Shown piece by piece: positions 1-10,660 of a stretch of DNA of 64,000 nt; positions within the stretch are counted from its first letter, which is position 1, and every line of letters begins with the position of its first letter. Source of the stretch: Syncephalis plumigaleata. Lineage: Eukaryota; Zoopagomycota; Zoopagomycetes; Zoopagales; Piptocephalidaceae. A model generated the notes under the pieces. It was not told the origin of the DNA and did not search any database. It saw nothing but the letters and a program-made list of their open reading frames with translations. A program made the translations under genes and the position numbers. The stretch covers positions 1 to 64,000 of the forward strand of contig JAIXMF010000032.1 of NCBI GenBank assembly GCA_025201365.1. The letters run 5' to 3'.

Positions 1-115
1 AAACGAATAAATCTTTTTTTTGCTTTTTTTAATTCTACTTTTTCTCTTTCCTACTTGTCCTTTATTCTTTGCCTCGTTCTATCAGCAAATACATAACGCT
101 TTATACGTTTTCATT

Positions 116-595
116 ATGGTAAGTGTAGCAGATACTAGTAGTTGTCTATAACCACACCCGTTAGTTAGTGCATTTATTCTAGCAACGTTATACTAATTAC
201 GTCAATGTCTATTGTTATAGCCTGTCGATCCACGCGCTTTCCCTTTGGCTGATGCCGATCTAAGCAACAAGATTATGGACCTGATCCAGCAGGCTACCCA
301 CTACAAGCAATTGAAGAAGGGTGCCAACGAAGCCACCAAGACCCTTAACCGTGGTATTTCCGAATTCATTGTTATGGCTGCCGACACCACACCTATTGAA
401 ATCTTGTTGCACTTGCCTCTCTTGTGCGAAGACAAGAACGTCCCTTACGTGTTCGTACCATCCAAGACGGCGTTGGGTCGTGCCTGTGGTGTAGCCCGTC
501 CCGTGGTTGCCTGCTCAGTCACCTCGAACGAAGCATCCGATCTACGTCAAATGATCCTATCGATCAAGACACAAATTGAGAGTCTTCTCATCTAA
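116..595 (+). CDS. SNU13: SNU13 / 15.5K (NHP2L1) snoRNP and U4 snRNP protein
   Basis: Binds kink-turn RNA in box C/D snoRNPs and in U4 snRNA, acting in the nucleolus and spliceosome. Exon 1 is only the ATG (116-118). A 102-bp intron follows (119-220: GTAAGT donor, TACTAAT-like branch site near 191, TTATAG acceptor), then exon 2 (221-595). The protein is 125 aa and starts [15 protein letters not shown], closely matching the family length and N-terminus. The L7Ae fold is highly conserved, including [13 protein letters not shown] (RNA contact), EFIVMAADT and [12 protein letters not shown]. Choosing this start restores the conserved N-terminal residues that are missing if translation begins inside exon 2. 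Identity is very sure; the ATG-only exon is inferred from splice signals and family alignment. Confidence 0.96.
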
Positions 596-1370
596 ACAAG
601 CGAATAATCCGCGATATCATGCTGTTGCTGTTGTAGTACATCTACATCAGTCATGGCCATTTCATTCCATTTATAATCCTTTGCCATTGCCCATCAAAAG
701 AGAGAGGAGCGAGAGCTAACCCGACCCGACCAATCGACGACCAACGAGTGGATGAGCACCATTAATTGTTTACAACGAGTATTACTTTATTCCTATTGTT
801 GTTGTAACAATTACTGGATTGAACCTACATGCTATTGCTAGTGATAGTCATTGCTACCGCGCTGACATAATCATTATTCATAACATGTTGTGTTCGCTTT
901 CTTCCCGTATTTTTTTCTTTCTCTTCTTCTTTATAGAATCAATTCATTATCGCGCGATTCGGACTGCCTCACTCTTCTTTAACACCACCTCCTCTAGTGC
1001 TCACTATGCTTTCCTCTTCCATTCTAATCTACGCTACCCTATCCTACCCTATCATCTTCATCACTACGCAGTGATTCCAATACTCTGATGCCACCGCCGA
1101 CAACAACGCAATGACCACTTCTCTCTCTTTGTTTTCTTCTCAGCCAAAGCATTTGAACTTGTTGTGTTTGCATTTCCTCCTAACATACATGGTTTTGCTT
1201 ATGGTTTGTAGTAAAATTAAAAGAGGAACTCTCTCGTTTATTTATAATTCATCATTTCTATTTACTATGTCAGTGTATAATGTTGTTACAGTATTGCGCT
1301 CATTGAAAATGATAGATCACGCGGTGATCTCGTGAAGGGAAGCGTATAGCAATCACAAATGCCATTAATA
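596..1370. other. Intergenic, no gene seen
   Basis: This is the 3' flank of SNU13. It is pyrimidine-rich (about 880-1200) and its short ORFs show no family resemblance. I see no convincing gene, tRNA or transposon before the MITE boundary at 1371. Confidence 0.6.
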
Positions 1371-1911
1371 CAGCCTTTTTCCATCCAATTTGCGCAGTTA
1401 GCCATTTGTTGTTACGAATAAATAATAGTTATAATAACACTTACGTATTTTGTGGTGTGGCAGCGATAACTCCACGGTTAATTTGATTTTCGTTGTTTGG
1501 ACCCCCGTTGTCCTTGTCCTCCTCTCTTTGAACGCTTAGAAGGAACGGCACGTCGTCGGAATTGTGTTGGAATACGACTTCCATTACGAAGACTAAGGAT
1601 AATTTGAATAAAATTGAGACACGCTGCCATATCCCGATTCCATAAACGATACTCAATAGCTACTTGTAATTACATGACATGGCAATATCCAACTATTCTT
1701 GTACACTTGTATCCTCTACCTTATGGAATTGATGATGATAGTTATCGCTATCAATAAATGATCCATTACTGAATACTGAATTGTTATTATTATCATGCTA
1801 TATCAATTGGCATTTCTACGATGTTAATGATGTTAACAATTGTGTGAATCTATTTATTAATAAACAGCAAATGTTAAAGGATAGATGCGCAAAATGGATG
1901 GAAAAACACTG
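1371..1911 (-). mobile_element. Tc1/mariner-type MITE, copy A (complete)
   Basis: A 541-bp non-autonomous DNA transposon. The left end reads CAGCCTTTTTCCATCCAATT and the inverted right end CAGTGTTTTTCCATCCATTT. The 26-bp terminal inverted repeats match at 23 positions. The element is flanked on both sides by TA, the target duplication of Tc1/mariner elements, whose ends typically begin CAG. Large parts recur in inverted orientation at 6429-6680 (right end) and 15757-16168 (left end and body). No transposase is encoded. The right end lies 77 bp before the ATG of the next gene. Confidence 0.85.
1478..1630 (-). CDS. Small ORF inside MITE copy A (50 aa), doubtful
   Basis: A 50-aa reading frame starting MAACLNFIQIILSLRNGSRI and ending in a basic, Gln/Gly/Lys-rich tail. 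It has exactly the same length in the second MITE copy (15909-16061). Between copies I count nine substitutions in this frame: five synonymous (all third codon position) and four amino-acid changes, which is too few to prove selection. An overlapping frame is also open in both copies and ends next to a GTAAGT-like donor, so this could instead be a captured host exon. No family recognised. Confidence 0.2.
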   Translation of the reverse strand: MAACLNFIQIILSLRNGSRIPTQFRRRAVPSKRSKRGGQGQRGSKQRKSN

Positions 1912-1988
1912 TATCTCATTCTCATAATCGATGATTATAAAATCAATATGAAAAAATAAATCGATTCGATAGTAAGGAAATTTGTATA

Positions 1989-3004
1989 ATGTCTTCTCCA
2001 TTGACCAATTCCACCATTTCGTCTTCAACTATTACTTCAACAACAGCTAAGCGTCGGCCAGTGCCGTCAGCTGTACCGCAGGATGGTATGATTGTTAGTC
2101 GTCGAGATCTATTCGGCGAGATTAGCGAGACTACTCATCCGAAAGTACAGTCTGCGTCAACCTGCCTCTATCCTACACAGTTCAAGCCGCTTCAATGGTC
2201 AGCGGAATCCACGACCGCTGAAGAGGATACCACATCGATGATGGACTGCACTACAGGTGAGTATACTCTAGACTATCGCGGCTAACCTACTATTAACACT
2301 GCTCTACTAAAGAAGAGGCATTCCCTTTGTTTGCCGGTCCATTACGTGTGGTTGATCTTACAATGTCCAACCAGGACACTGCCGTACAACAACATAATCG
2401 ACGTGAATCAACACCTGAATTCGAGTAAGTAGGAAATCAACAAGAGATTATGCTAATAATACGCTAATGTAACGATAGTGCCGATGCATTAGTCGATCGA
2501 TTTGCTGCGGTAGCGGTTACAGCCGAGCAAGTTCTACACGAGTCACAACAACCGTGGGCACGCCATGAATGTCCACACAAAGTGATATCGATACCGTATA
2601 ATCGTCGTCCTATCACGACGACAGCAGCGGGACAGATTCGTATTCGACGCAAAGTACGTCCAGGTAAACTGCATCGTATGCGATGGACACGTCGACGAGA
2701 ACGATGTCGTAAAGCCGTCGCGATCTATAAAGCACAAATGGCCACACGACATTACTATAGTCATAGCAGCCATTATCATCAGCATCGTCATGATCATCAT
2801 CAGAATACGAGGACATTCTCGACATTAGGACGACAACGATCCCATGTCAACCCATCTCGCTCTACAACATCGTTCAATGGTATGAAACGTGGTGGCTATT
2901 CAGCCAGATACTCATCTAATCATCAACGTTCTACTACTACTACACGACCAGTACGTGGTGGACGCGGTGGACGTGGTAGAGGTATTGGGTTTAATAGAGG
3001 ATAA
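1989..3004 (+). CDS. Unrecognised basic protein with RGG-type C-terminus
   Basis: Three exons: 1989-2256, about 2313-2424, and 2479-3004, giving about 301 aa. Phases close exactly (D-A-D-A-L-V-D-R across the last junction). The second acceptor has an in-frame alternative three bases downstream. The N-terminus is Ser/Thr-rich. The middle carries a very basic stretch around KVRPGKLHRMRWTRRRERCR, then a His-rich segment. The C-terminus is Gly/Arg-rich (RGGRGGRGRG), a composition typical of RNA-binding or arginine-methylated proteins. I recognise no enzyme domain, so function is open; RNA binding is inference from composition. The ATG sits 77 bp from the MITE right end, so the promoter or 5' UTR probably includes transposon sequence. 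Confidence 0.72.
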
Positions 3005-3336
3005 TGATTGTTTAGATAGTATTATGCGTATATATAAATATACAAGATGTTGCATTAATAAAAGTTTCGTTTTATTAAGTCACAAGAGGGAGTAAATAAA
3101 TTGACAATTCGCAATATGTAATAATAGTCATTCATTTATCAATCTATCATACTCTCTTAATAGATATATATGTATATAGAGTCGATATTACAAATAAAAG
3201 ACAATAAGTAAACAATAATAATCAACCGATTAACATACATACATTATTATTATATGGTATGATACTACTACTGCTACTACTGATAAGGATGATAAGGATG
3301 GTTATTGTACTTATCGTTTAATAATTCATACATGTG
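3005..3336. other. Intergenic between convergent 3' ends
   Basis: AT-rich spacer between two convergent genes. AATAAA-type signals are present on both strands (for example near 3057 and 3093). No gene is visible. Confidence 0.6.
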
Positions 3337-6300
3337 CTACTTTTCTCGATTCACTTCATTATTAGTACTGCTATTACTAGTGTCATGATTACTAGTACTC
3401 GCTCCTATGTTGGATACTGTTTCCGTGTTTTTCTCTAACAACGATAAAGATGTACTTGATGTCAAATTATCTGAATTGACTACGGGATTACTATTACTAT
3501 TACTGTTATCGTCATTATCCGATACTATTGCATTATCTTCTTCTTCTTTGGTAGTAGTAGTAGTAGCAGCATTACTATTGCTACTAGTGGTAGCCCAATG
3601 TCGATCAACCTCACCTCCGTAGTAGGCAAATAGTTCTTCATCCTTAAGAATAGGCTTAGTCGTCATACAAATCACCTGGTTGACCTCGGATCCCTCAAGG
3701 AATGCCACATTGCCACGCATAACATCTTCATTCATAAAGTGAAATGGACAGTACATGCCACCATTGGCCAATGCATCAGCATCCGTCCATGGCTGACCTT
3801 GATCATCGGTGGCATCGAGTACGGTACGTCGATACATGATCGAATAGTGCGATGAGAGACCCACGCCATCCTTCATCATGTCAAACTCGTCCTCGGTCAT
3901 GGGCACACCGAAATAGAAACCGATAGGTGTCCATGGTGGTAAGTGTCGAGCAGCGAACAAGCCTCGACCTGCATTAGGAATGGTGGACTCGGCCACGTAG
4001 ACTACATCGGATAATTGACTAGGATGATCCGATAATTCAATATCATCCAGGGTAATTTTAATATCAGCAACTGATCCAGTAGATGCATCATTTGTTGCAG
4101 TATCTGTTGAGGGAGCAATACTGATATTGCTATTGCTATTTACTGGTTGATCGGTTGTTGATGTAGTTAATGGATCTACTTCCATTTCATCATGTGTAAC
4201 TAGTTGATTCGTGCTATCATCTACGAGTGATTGATCCGGTAGTTGACTGTCATTAGATGCTAATGAGGTTGATGATTTCGATTTAGGTATATTACTACCA
4301 AATCGATTATATGTAGCGTCGTAAGCTGCTAGCTTCCATTTGGGTATACTCCATTGACGATAACTAGGATCACAGGCTGCCGGTTTCACGTAGAGCGCTG
4401 GATGATAAGTGGTGTCAATATTACGAAATGCCCATGCTCGTTCTGCCCATGCTCGTTGCTCTCGAGGTGAGAGCTTTATTGGTCGTGGCGTTGGTTTAGC
4501 GGCTGTAGGATTGATGTTGGATGTTTTAGTAGAACTGGATGTGCCATCCTGATTAATATCATCATCTAGCTGTTCCTCCTTGACTAAATCCTCATTCTCA
4601 TTAGTTGACGTGGTAGTTATAGTTGTGGTGAGACTTGATTCATCCGACATCAGTGATGTATATTTACGCTTAATCTCATTGTCAGATGTAGCTATCTTAT
4701 GAGTTGGTGTAGATGCATCTGCATCATCAGCACTACTAATCTCAATACTACTACTATTAGTAGCATTGTCTTCATTCGTTGATTGCATGTCGGCTTCCTG
4801 CTTACAAATAGATGATGATAATGATGATGATCGCCAGCTAAGCTCTTGTAGTCCGCGTGCAGCCATTTGTATTGCTTCTTCCTCTTCATCTAATATTCTT
4901 TGCTCTTCTTGCTGCTTCTCTGTTAATTCCTCGGGTTTACATGCTTCTTCTAGTCGTTTCTTCTCTTCTTGTTGCTTCTCTGTTAATTCCTCGGGTTTAC
5001 ATGCTTCTTCTAGTCGTTTCTTCTCTTCTTGTTGCTTCTCTGTTAATTCCTCCTGTCGTTTCTCCTCTTCTAGTCTTTCCCGCTCCTCCTGTCGCTTCTG
5101 TTCTAGCTCTTCAAATGTGTACTCATGTTTGGCCTTCCACACATTCACATGCTCCAACTTCCATCGAGAAGTCTCTTTGATCGTACCGAAACAGATGGGC
5201 CAGTCGTGTTGTACCAGCGTGTCGAGCCAGCGTAGATAGCATTGACGTGCATTGTCGAAATTACCCGGCTCAAATGCTAATCGGAAATGCGTAGAACGAG
5301 CACCCAGTGGCTTGAAAGCAATAAACATCTTGTCCTTGTTCATGGTAAGACAGGCACTTGCACTATTCACCGGCGTCTACGTGTCATTCACAATTCATAC
5401 ACGTATATGATTAGTTTAGTTTAGTTTAGCTAGTATAACATCTTATCACTCAATATCCTACCTTGCCACGAAATACACGAGGTAAATTACGTTCACGAGC
5501 CACTTCGGCATCAATCTCAATAGCACTCTTGATAAGCTCGTTACGAGCACACTCTCCTTGAGGATGTCGTCGCAATGCTTGCACTAGCATATACGTTTGC
5601 GTCTGCCACCGTGGTCGTTCCTCATGACGCATGCGCTTTCTCTGTACGCCACCCATGTCGCGAGCATCTTCATCGTCCGCGATAGCTGCTGTCTCTCCGT
5701 CGACTTGATTGGCGCGTGCCCCGTCAACCGGGTTCGATGAACTGGCGGCTAGTTTGTTGTCGTCACCATGGATACGCGTAATGTCCGGCGTTTGAGGTTG
5801 AGATTGAGCCAGCATCTGAGCACGCGATCGTACTCGCCCACCGCTATGACTACGATTGGCGGATTTCCCCGGTGACTTACGCGAACGGGAACCACGCGCC
5901 CGTTCATACCTCATAGACTCCTGTTCATCTAATTCCTGAGCCAACGCCCAGGCATCAAAGACAGAAAATGCACTGTCCAGCGAAAGGGAACCGGATCGTG
6001 CCAAATAACTACCAGCAATGCGCGAAGAACTGCGTCGAACCGGTCGCTGATCATTCTTATCCGTCGTGACTGGAGCAGGCATAGCGGAAGGCGTAATAGT
6101 GGCAGTGACAGCAGTAGTAGGTGTAGCGGTCGTAGAAGCAGAAACAGGAGTAGTAATGGAAGAAGAAGAACAAGAAGTGGAGGAGGAACTATCTACTATG
6201 GGTGCCAACACAGCGGTATTCCGTGTCACCGGTGGTACAACTACTGACACTAGTGTACATTGAGTATTCGTGGCATCATTCCCTAGTTCCCGGTTGTTCG

Positions 6301-6370
6301 TCGACTGATTATCACGATTGCTCGTCGTGATAAACGGTGAATCTGAAGGGAATTCAGTTGCATCGCTCAT
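3337..6370 (-). CDS. SET-domain protein with conserved N-terminal winged-helix-like region
   Basis: Two exons: 6370-5462 and 5376-3337, joined in phase 0 (FRGK|TPVNSAS), giving 982 aa. The ATG at 6370 opens a long low-complexity N-terminus. Around residues 265-390 is an ordered block (RNELIKSAIEIDAE, FRGKTPVNSASACLT, FKPLGARSTHFRLAFEPG, LVQHDWPICFG). A Glu/Gln/Lys coiled coil follows, built partly from 20-aa repeats. The SET domain lies at about 750-890: AGRGLFAARHLPPWTPIGFY, then RGNVAFLEGSEVNQVI and ELFAYYGGEVDRHW. SET domains transfer methyl groups to lysine, usually on histones. No pre-SET cysteines are visible and the substrate is unknown. The N-terminal block resembles a DNA- or chromatin-binding module only by general look (inference). 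MITE copy B begins 58 bp upstream of the ATG. Confidence 0.85.
4911..5052. repeat. 60-bp tandem repeat coding for coiled coil
   Basis: Two identical 60-bp units (4921-4980 and 4981-5040) with partial units on each side, inside the SET-protein gene. Each unit encodes 20 residues containing EELTEKQQEEKKRLEEACKP. Perfect identity suggests a recent expansion that probably varies between strains. Confidence 0.95.
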
Positions 6371-6428
6371 GGATTACAGTATAAAAAGGGAAGAAAGTTG
6401 ACAACAAAAGTTAATACAAAATGAAATA

Positions 6429-6680
6429 CAGTGTTTTTCCATCCATTTTGCGCATCTATCCTTTAACATTTGCTGTTTATTAATAAATAGATTTACACAA
6501 TCGGTAACATTATTATCATCATAGATATGCCAATTAACGCAGCATGACAATAATAACAATTCAGTATTCAGTAATGGATCATTTATTGATAGCGATAACT
6601 ATCATCATCAATTCTATAAGGTAGACGATACAAGTGTACTAGTATAGTTGGGTATTGCCATGTCATGTACTTACAAGTAG
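6429..6680 (+). mobile_element. Tc1/mariner-type MITE, copy B (fragment)
   Basis: Begins TA-CAGTGTTTTTCCATCC and matches the right-hand 250 bp of copy A in inverted orientation as far as about 6680 (TACAAGTAG). The remainder of the element is absent, so the copy is truncated. Its terminal repeat lies 58 bp upstream of the SET-protein ATG. Confidence 0.8.
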
Positions 6681-6869
6681 TAATAAACTAGTGTGGTAGA
6701 TAAGTTATGATGATAGTACTTACGGTTAATTGCATAGAGAGCAACGAGTGAACAAATAGAATACACGATAAACAATGTAATAAACAAGCAGTAGTTAGTA
6801 GAATGACTGACTTGTCACGAAGAAGCAAGGAATGAACAAGGAAGGGTGCATGAACACGTATGCCAGTTT

Positions 6870-7535
6870 ATTTGAAGAAGCAGTGTATGCTTGTAGGTGA
6901 ATAGAGTATGTAGATGGCAGTAAACAAATGAAAATACAAATAAAAGCATGACGTAATAGTGGCATACAAACAGATGACGGAAAAGAGTGGTAAAAGTAAA
7001 AGGTACATATTACAGCGAGAGCAGTAAACGCTTAAGCATTGATAAATAAGTAGGACAGTGATAGAAAACAAAGGACTAGAACGAACAATAAACAAGGCTT
7101 ATTGGTATAGCAATAATAACGACAAGTGAGCATGTAGATAGGTTAGAGCAAGGGGAAAACAAAGAGACAGATAAAAGTCATAGAGATAGTATGGCAGAAT
7201 AGCTGCTATTGGGAATGTGTATGCTAAAGTGAAAGAGGAAGTAAGTGGAATACGAATGACACGAAGAAGACGCGTATTACTGAGAAAGTAAACAGAAGAG
7301 AAGGAATAACTAGCATATAGTTGAGAGGAAGTAGACGTGTGTTGTTTACTGACAAGTGGAATGTAGTTGACACAAAGAAGACAATAGCGGTAAAGAGGGA
7401 AAGGGAAGCAAGGGAAACAACTGGAATGCGGTTGGCACGAAGAAGACGCGTACTGTTTAAAGTAACAAACAACAAAGGGAATGAGCAATAGGTGGAACAG
7501 TGAATACATACAATGCGCAATAACACTTTAATATG
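6870..7535 (-). repeat. Dispersed pyrimidine-rich repeat, copy 1
   Basis: Read on the minus strand this contains degenerate units around CGCGTCTTCTTCGTGTCATT spaced roughly 80-100 bp (near 7450, 7375 and 7270), a block TTCACTGTTCCACCTATTGC, and a later block near CTTGTTTATTGTTCG. The same order of blocks recurs on the plus strand at 10345-10660. The long open frames across it are a by-product of low stop-codon density. Borders are approximate, and no transposon ends or coding capacity were recognised. Confidence 0.6.
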
Positions 7536-7677
7536 AAGAATGTTATACACTAATAATACATTGATGTAAACCATATTTTTCATTATAAATAAACTGTTTT
7601 TTAACCAAATATGAGCACTAATAATTACTAAGATAATACTGAGGAGTGTTTATTCATAGCAAAAGCAATCGTACTGA

Positions 7678-9615
7678 TTAATTATCTGCGCCTGGATTAT
7701 TACTTGAGGAGCTAGGCAATTGCCATATACAAAGCGGTCCACCAGATGAACCTGTGGCTATCCTACAACCATCAGATGAGATTGCCATATAGGCAACAGG
7801 AGTGGAATGACCAGTAAACTTATAAGGATGTGTTGTATTGCGATAGTTCTGTATACAAATATCGTTATATGGTCGTCCCCGTGTATATACTAATTCGTCG
7901 TTGTTTGATGACCAAGCCAAATTGAGCACTTGTGAATCTGCGTCGATGTTATTGATTAAACTGGGATGCCCAGTATTCCAAAGGCGAATATGATGATCAT
8001 TAGTATCACCGCCTGTAGCTAATAGATTGCTTTGACGGGAAGACCAAGCAAGGGATCTAACAGTATCGATATGGCCTGTAAGTCTACGTAGAGGGAAGTC
8101 CTGACGATCGTCCCATATACGCACTATTCCGTCTTTACCACCGCTCGCCAGCTGGGAACTGACCGAGCTCCAACTTAAACAGGTAACTTCGCCATCATGG
8201 TTTTCCCGTCTTTCTAATCGCGTATTTTGATCCCGTGTATCAAGTTGTACAACAGCGCCATCGGCTCTTCCATAAGCTAGGCACCTACCATTCCAGGTCA
8301 TCGCACGTAACATGTGACTTTGTTCTCTATAAGTCATTAGTTTGCGATTTACCTCCGCATCCCATATTTTAACAAATCCATTATTAGTGCCTACTGCTAG
8401 TCGCTTCCCCTATACAAAGTAAAAATAAAGCATAAATTAATGATATAAGCAGATGAATCTACTACCAACCGTATTATCCCAACTTAGGCACGTAATCGAA
8501 TCATCCTGGTCTATGGGTTCAAATATGCTGACAATGCTTTTTTTGGAATTTACTTGGAGATTTAAAACGTGGACATAATGTCCCAATGTCGTAGCCAGCA
8601 AATTTTTGTTCGACCAATCAAGCATGTTGGTGCAAGAGCCGCCACCAAGCATGGGTGCATCTAATGCCTCAATTATATGTAAAGCACCAGATGTTGTTGC
8701 TATATCAGATCGCAGCAATGTACTCAGACTGGTTGGTTTAAAAAAATGCACTCGCGGTACCAATGCTTCCCGAACTTGTCTCGATATAACATCATTTACA
8801 TTATATTCATATGAACGAAACAGGTTGTATTGCCCAATGACGGCTTTAGAATGATGACGGGTGCTTGTGGTAGTGGAGGTCGAATCGGGTGGCAGGATTG
8901 TCTCTATATTATAAAGGGTTAATAAATTTGCTATTTTTACTAAGCCATGTTAGCTAAGCGCATTAAATTAATCCTTACCTTGATTGGGATCGCTAATTGA
9001 CATATTGTCATCATCGCGAGTTCCTAATTCGCTACTATTCTCTTCGAATGTAATGGGTATATCAGAGTGCCAGGGAGCTTCTTCAGTAGTGGTTTCATAG
9101 CGCTCTGACACTACTTCGGTATCGGTCGTGGTGCGTTCATTGGGTTCACTAAGGTTCTCTTCGGATATAATGGGTATATCAGAGTGCCAGGAAGCTTCTT
9201 CAGTAGTGGTCTCATAGTGCTCTGATGTTTCTTCAGTAGCGGTTGTAGTGGCGCGCTCATTGGGTTTTTTAAGACTGTTACGCACGATAGTAGCCCGATA
9301 TCTTAATCTGTTAGAAGCCCTAATTAGATCATTTATAAGGTTGAGCTCTTCTATTACGGCAGTATTTTCATAATTTGCCGGTGGCGATAATTGTAATGTA
9401 TATCGACGTCGATCCAGAGTTTCAACTACATTTTCTATGTGTTCATTCAACCTGGCATATATGGTTACATCTGGAGTGGATTCTATGCCGTGCTCTCTAA
9501 CATTGCCGTCATCCCCAATATTACTGCGGTTTCCAGTGTTTTCTCGGCCACGAATGCTACTACGTCTACGAGTGTCGGCGAGACTGTGAGGAGCCTCAGA
9601 GAGAAAATCGTCCAT
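7678..9615 (-). CDS. CDC20/CDH1-like WD40 protein, divergent APC/C activator paralogue
   Basis: Exons 9615-8979, 8903-8470 and 8409-7678 give 600 aa. Residues from about 290 onward match CDC20/FZR proteins: ALDAPML...NMLDWSNKNLLA, LAVGTNNGFVKIWDAE, HDGEVTCLSWSS, ASGGKDGIVRIWDD, HIDTVRSLAWSSRQSNLLAT followed by GGDTNDHHIRLWN, and TGHSTPVAYMAISSDG, i.e. a seven-bladed propeller. Family members recruit substrates to the anaphase-promoting complex. Oddities: no clear C-box (only a weak ETLDRRRYTL), and the protein ends GADN rather than the Ile-Arg tail used to bind the APC/C. The N-terminus carries two diverged 38-aa repeats (NERATTTATEETSEHYETTT / NERTTTDTEVVSERYETTTE). The second intron has a GTTGGT donor. 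It may be a meiosis-specific activator or a drifting paralogue. Superfamily sure; activator role uncertain. Confidence 0.85.
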
Positions 9616-9867
9616 TGTAACTATCAAGCATCGACAAGAGGTATGCGTCCGTTAAAAAATCGTTATATGTTTATTGAAAAGTTATATATCATTACTATGT
9701 TTAATATATCAATTTACTAGCTGAAAATTACAGCGACAATAGCATGTCAATGGCTACAATGATCGCAGTGTCAGTAACGTGTCAATGACTACCATGATTC
9801 CAGTGATAAACCGAGGTATTATAATGAAGTGAAAACTAGAATTTATTGATAGAACACCTAGATCATA

Positions 9868-10245
9868 CAGATGGTGATAATAGCCAGCTAACTGACTATT
9901 ACCATAGATTTATGGTTGTATATGTTCATGGTGGGACATGATTACATATACCCGTTATTAACATGACAGGACTAGTAAATGTTATTATATTAGTGCTTAA
10001 TAATATAGTGGTATATTTGTCGTAAGGCTCTCCAACCGATTCAACATAGCATGCTTGTTTGCGCTGGATACGAGGCTACTTATTCATTGCAGCCGCTTGT
10101 GGATATGATGGGGACATAACATATTTATTGCTTTATTCATTCATTCATTCATTCATAGTTCTCAATTACAGGTAAGTTCATTTATTACAATTAAAACATC
10201 CAACTGCCAATGACATTGGCTACACACTATTTCCGTTCTATTCAG
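9868..10245 (+). repeat. Dispersed repeat, second family, copy 1
   Basis: About 380 bp that recurs inverted at 14392-14808. Shared landmarks are CATAGATTTATGG, AACATGACAGGACTAGTAAA, AAGGCTCTCCAACCGATTCA, GGACATAACATAT, a CATT microsatellite and a splice-donor-like TTACAGGTAAGTTCATTTAT. This copy lacks about 19 bp present in the other. No inverted ends or target duplication were recognised, so the class is unknown. Confidence 0.7.
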
Positions 10246-10344
10246 TAAGTCATTAATTCCATTACGCTATAATCATTAATATTTTATTTATTCACTATAT
10301 TTATTATTTCCGTCATTCTACTTCATCCCACTACATATACATGC

Positions 10345-10660
10345 TTGCCACTATTGTCATTTCACACTGCATATATTCACTGTTCCACCTATTGCTCATT
10401 CTCCCTGTTATTTACTTCTTTACACAGCACGCGTCTTCCTCGTGTCATTCGCATTCTCTTTTTATATTTACTAGTCATTTACTTTCTCAGTAATATACGT
10501 CTTCTTCATGTCATTGTATTTTACTATTTCTTGTTTATTGCTTCCGGTTATTCTTTTGTTTACTACTAATCTTAGCTCATTTATGTGCTCATTGTCTTTA
10601 GTATCATAACACCTTTGTTTATTGTTTGTTATACTCATTAGCATACACTGCCCTGTATTG
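10345..10660 (+). repeat. Dispersed pyrimidine-rich repeat, copy 2
   Basis: Plus-strand counterpart of the repeat at 6870-7535. It shares TTCACTGTTCCACCTATTGC, the unit CGCGTCTTC-TCGTGTCATTCG (twice), TTTACTTTCTCAGTAAT, TTGTTTATTGTT and GCATACACTGC in the same order. Similarity beyond about 10660 is unclear. Confidence 0.6.

Noticed and set aside
4766-5239. 157-codon plus-strand ORF
   Set aside because: Antisense shadow of the coiled-coil part of the SET-protein gene, Ser/Cys-rich because of the opposite strand's Glu/Lys codons.
7099-7583. Overlapping ORFs of 119 and 136 codons with hydrophobic translations
   Set aside because: They lie in a pyrimidine-rich dispersed repeat that recurs at 10345; hydrophobic translations are a by-product of base composition and both frames are equally open.
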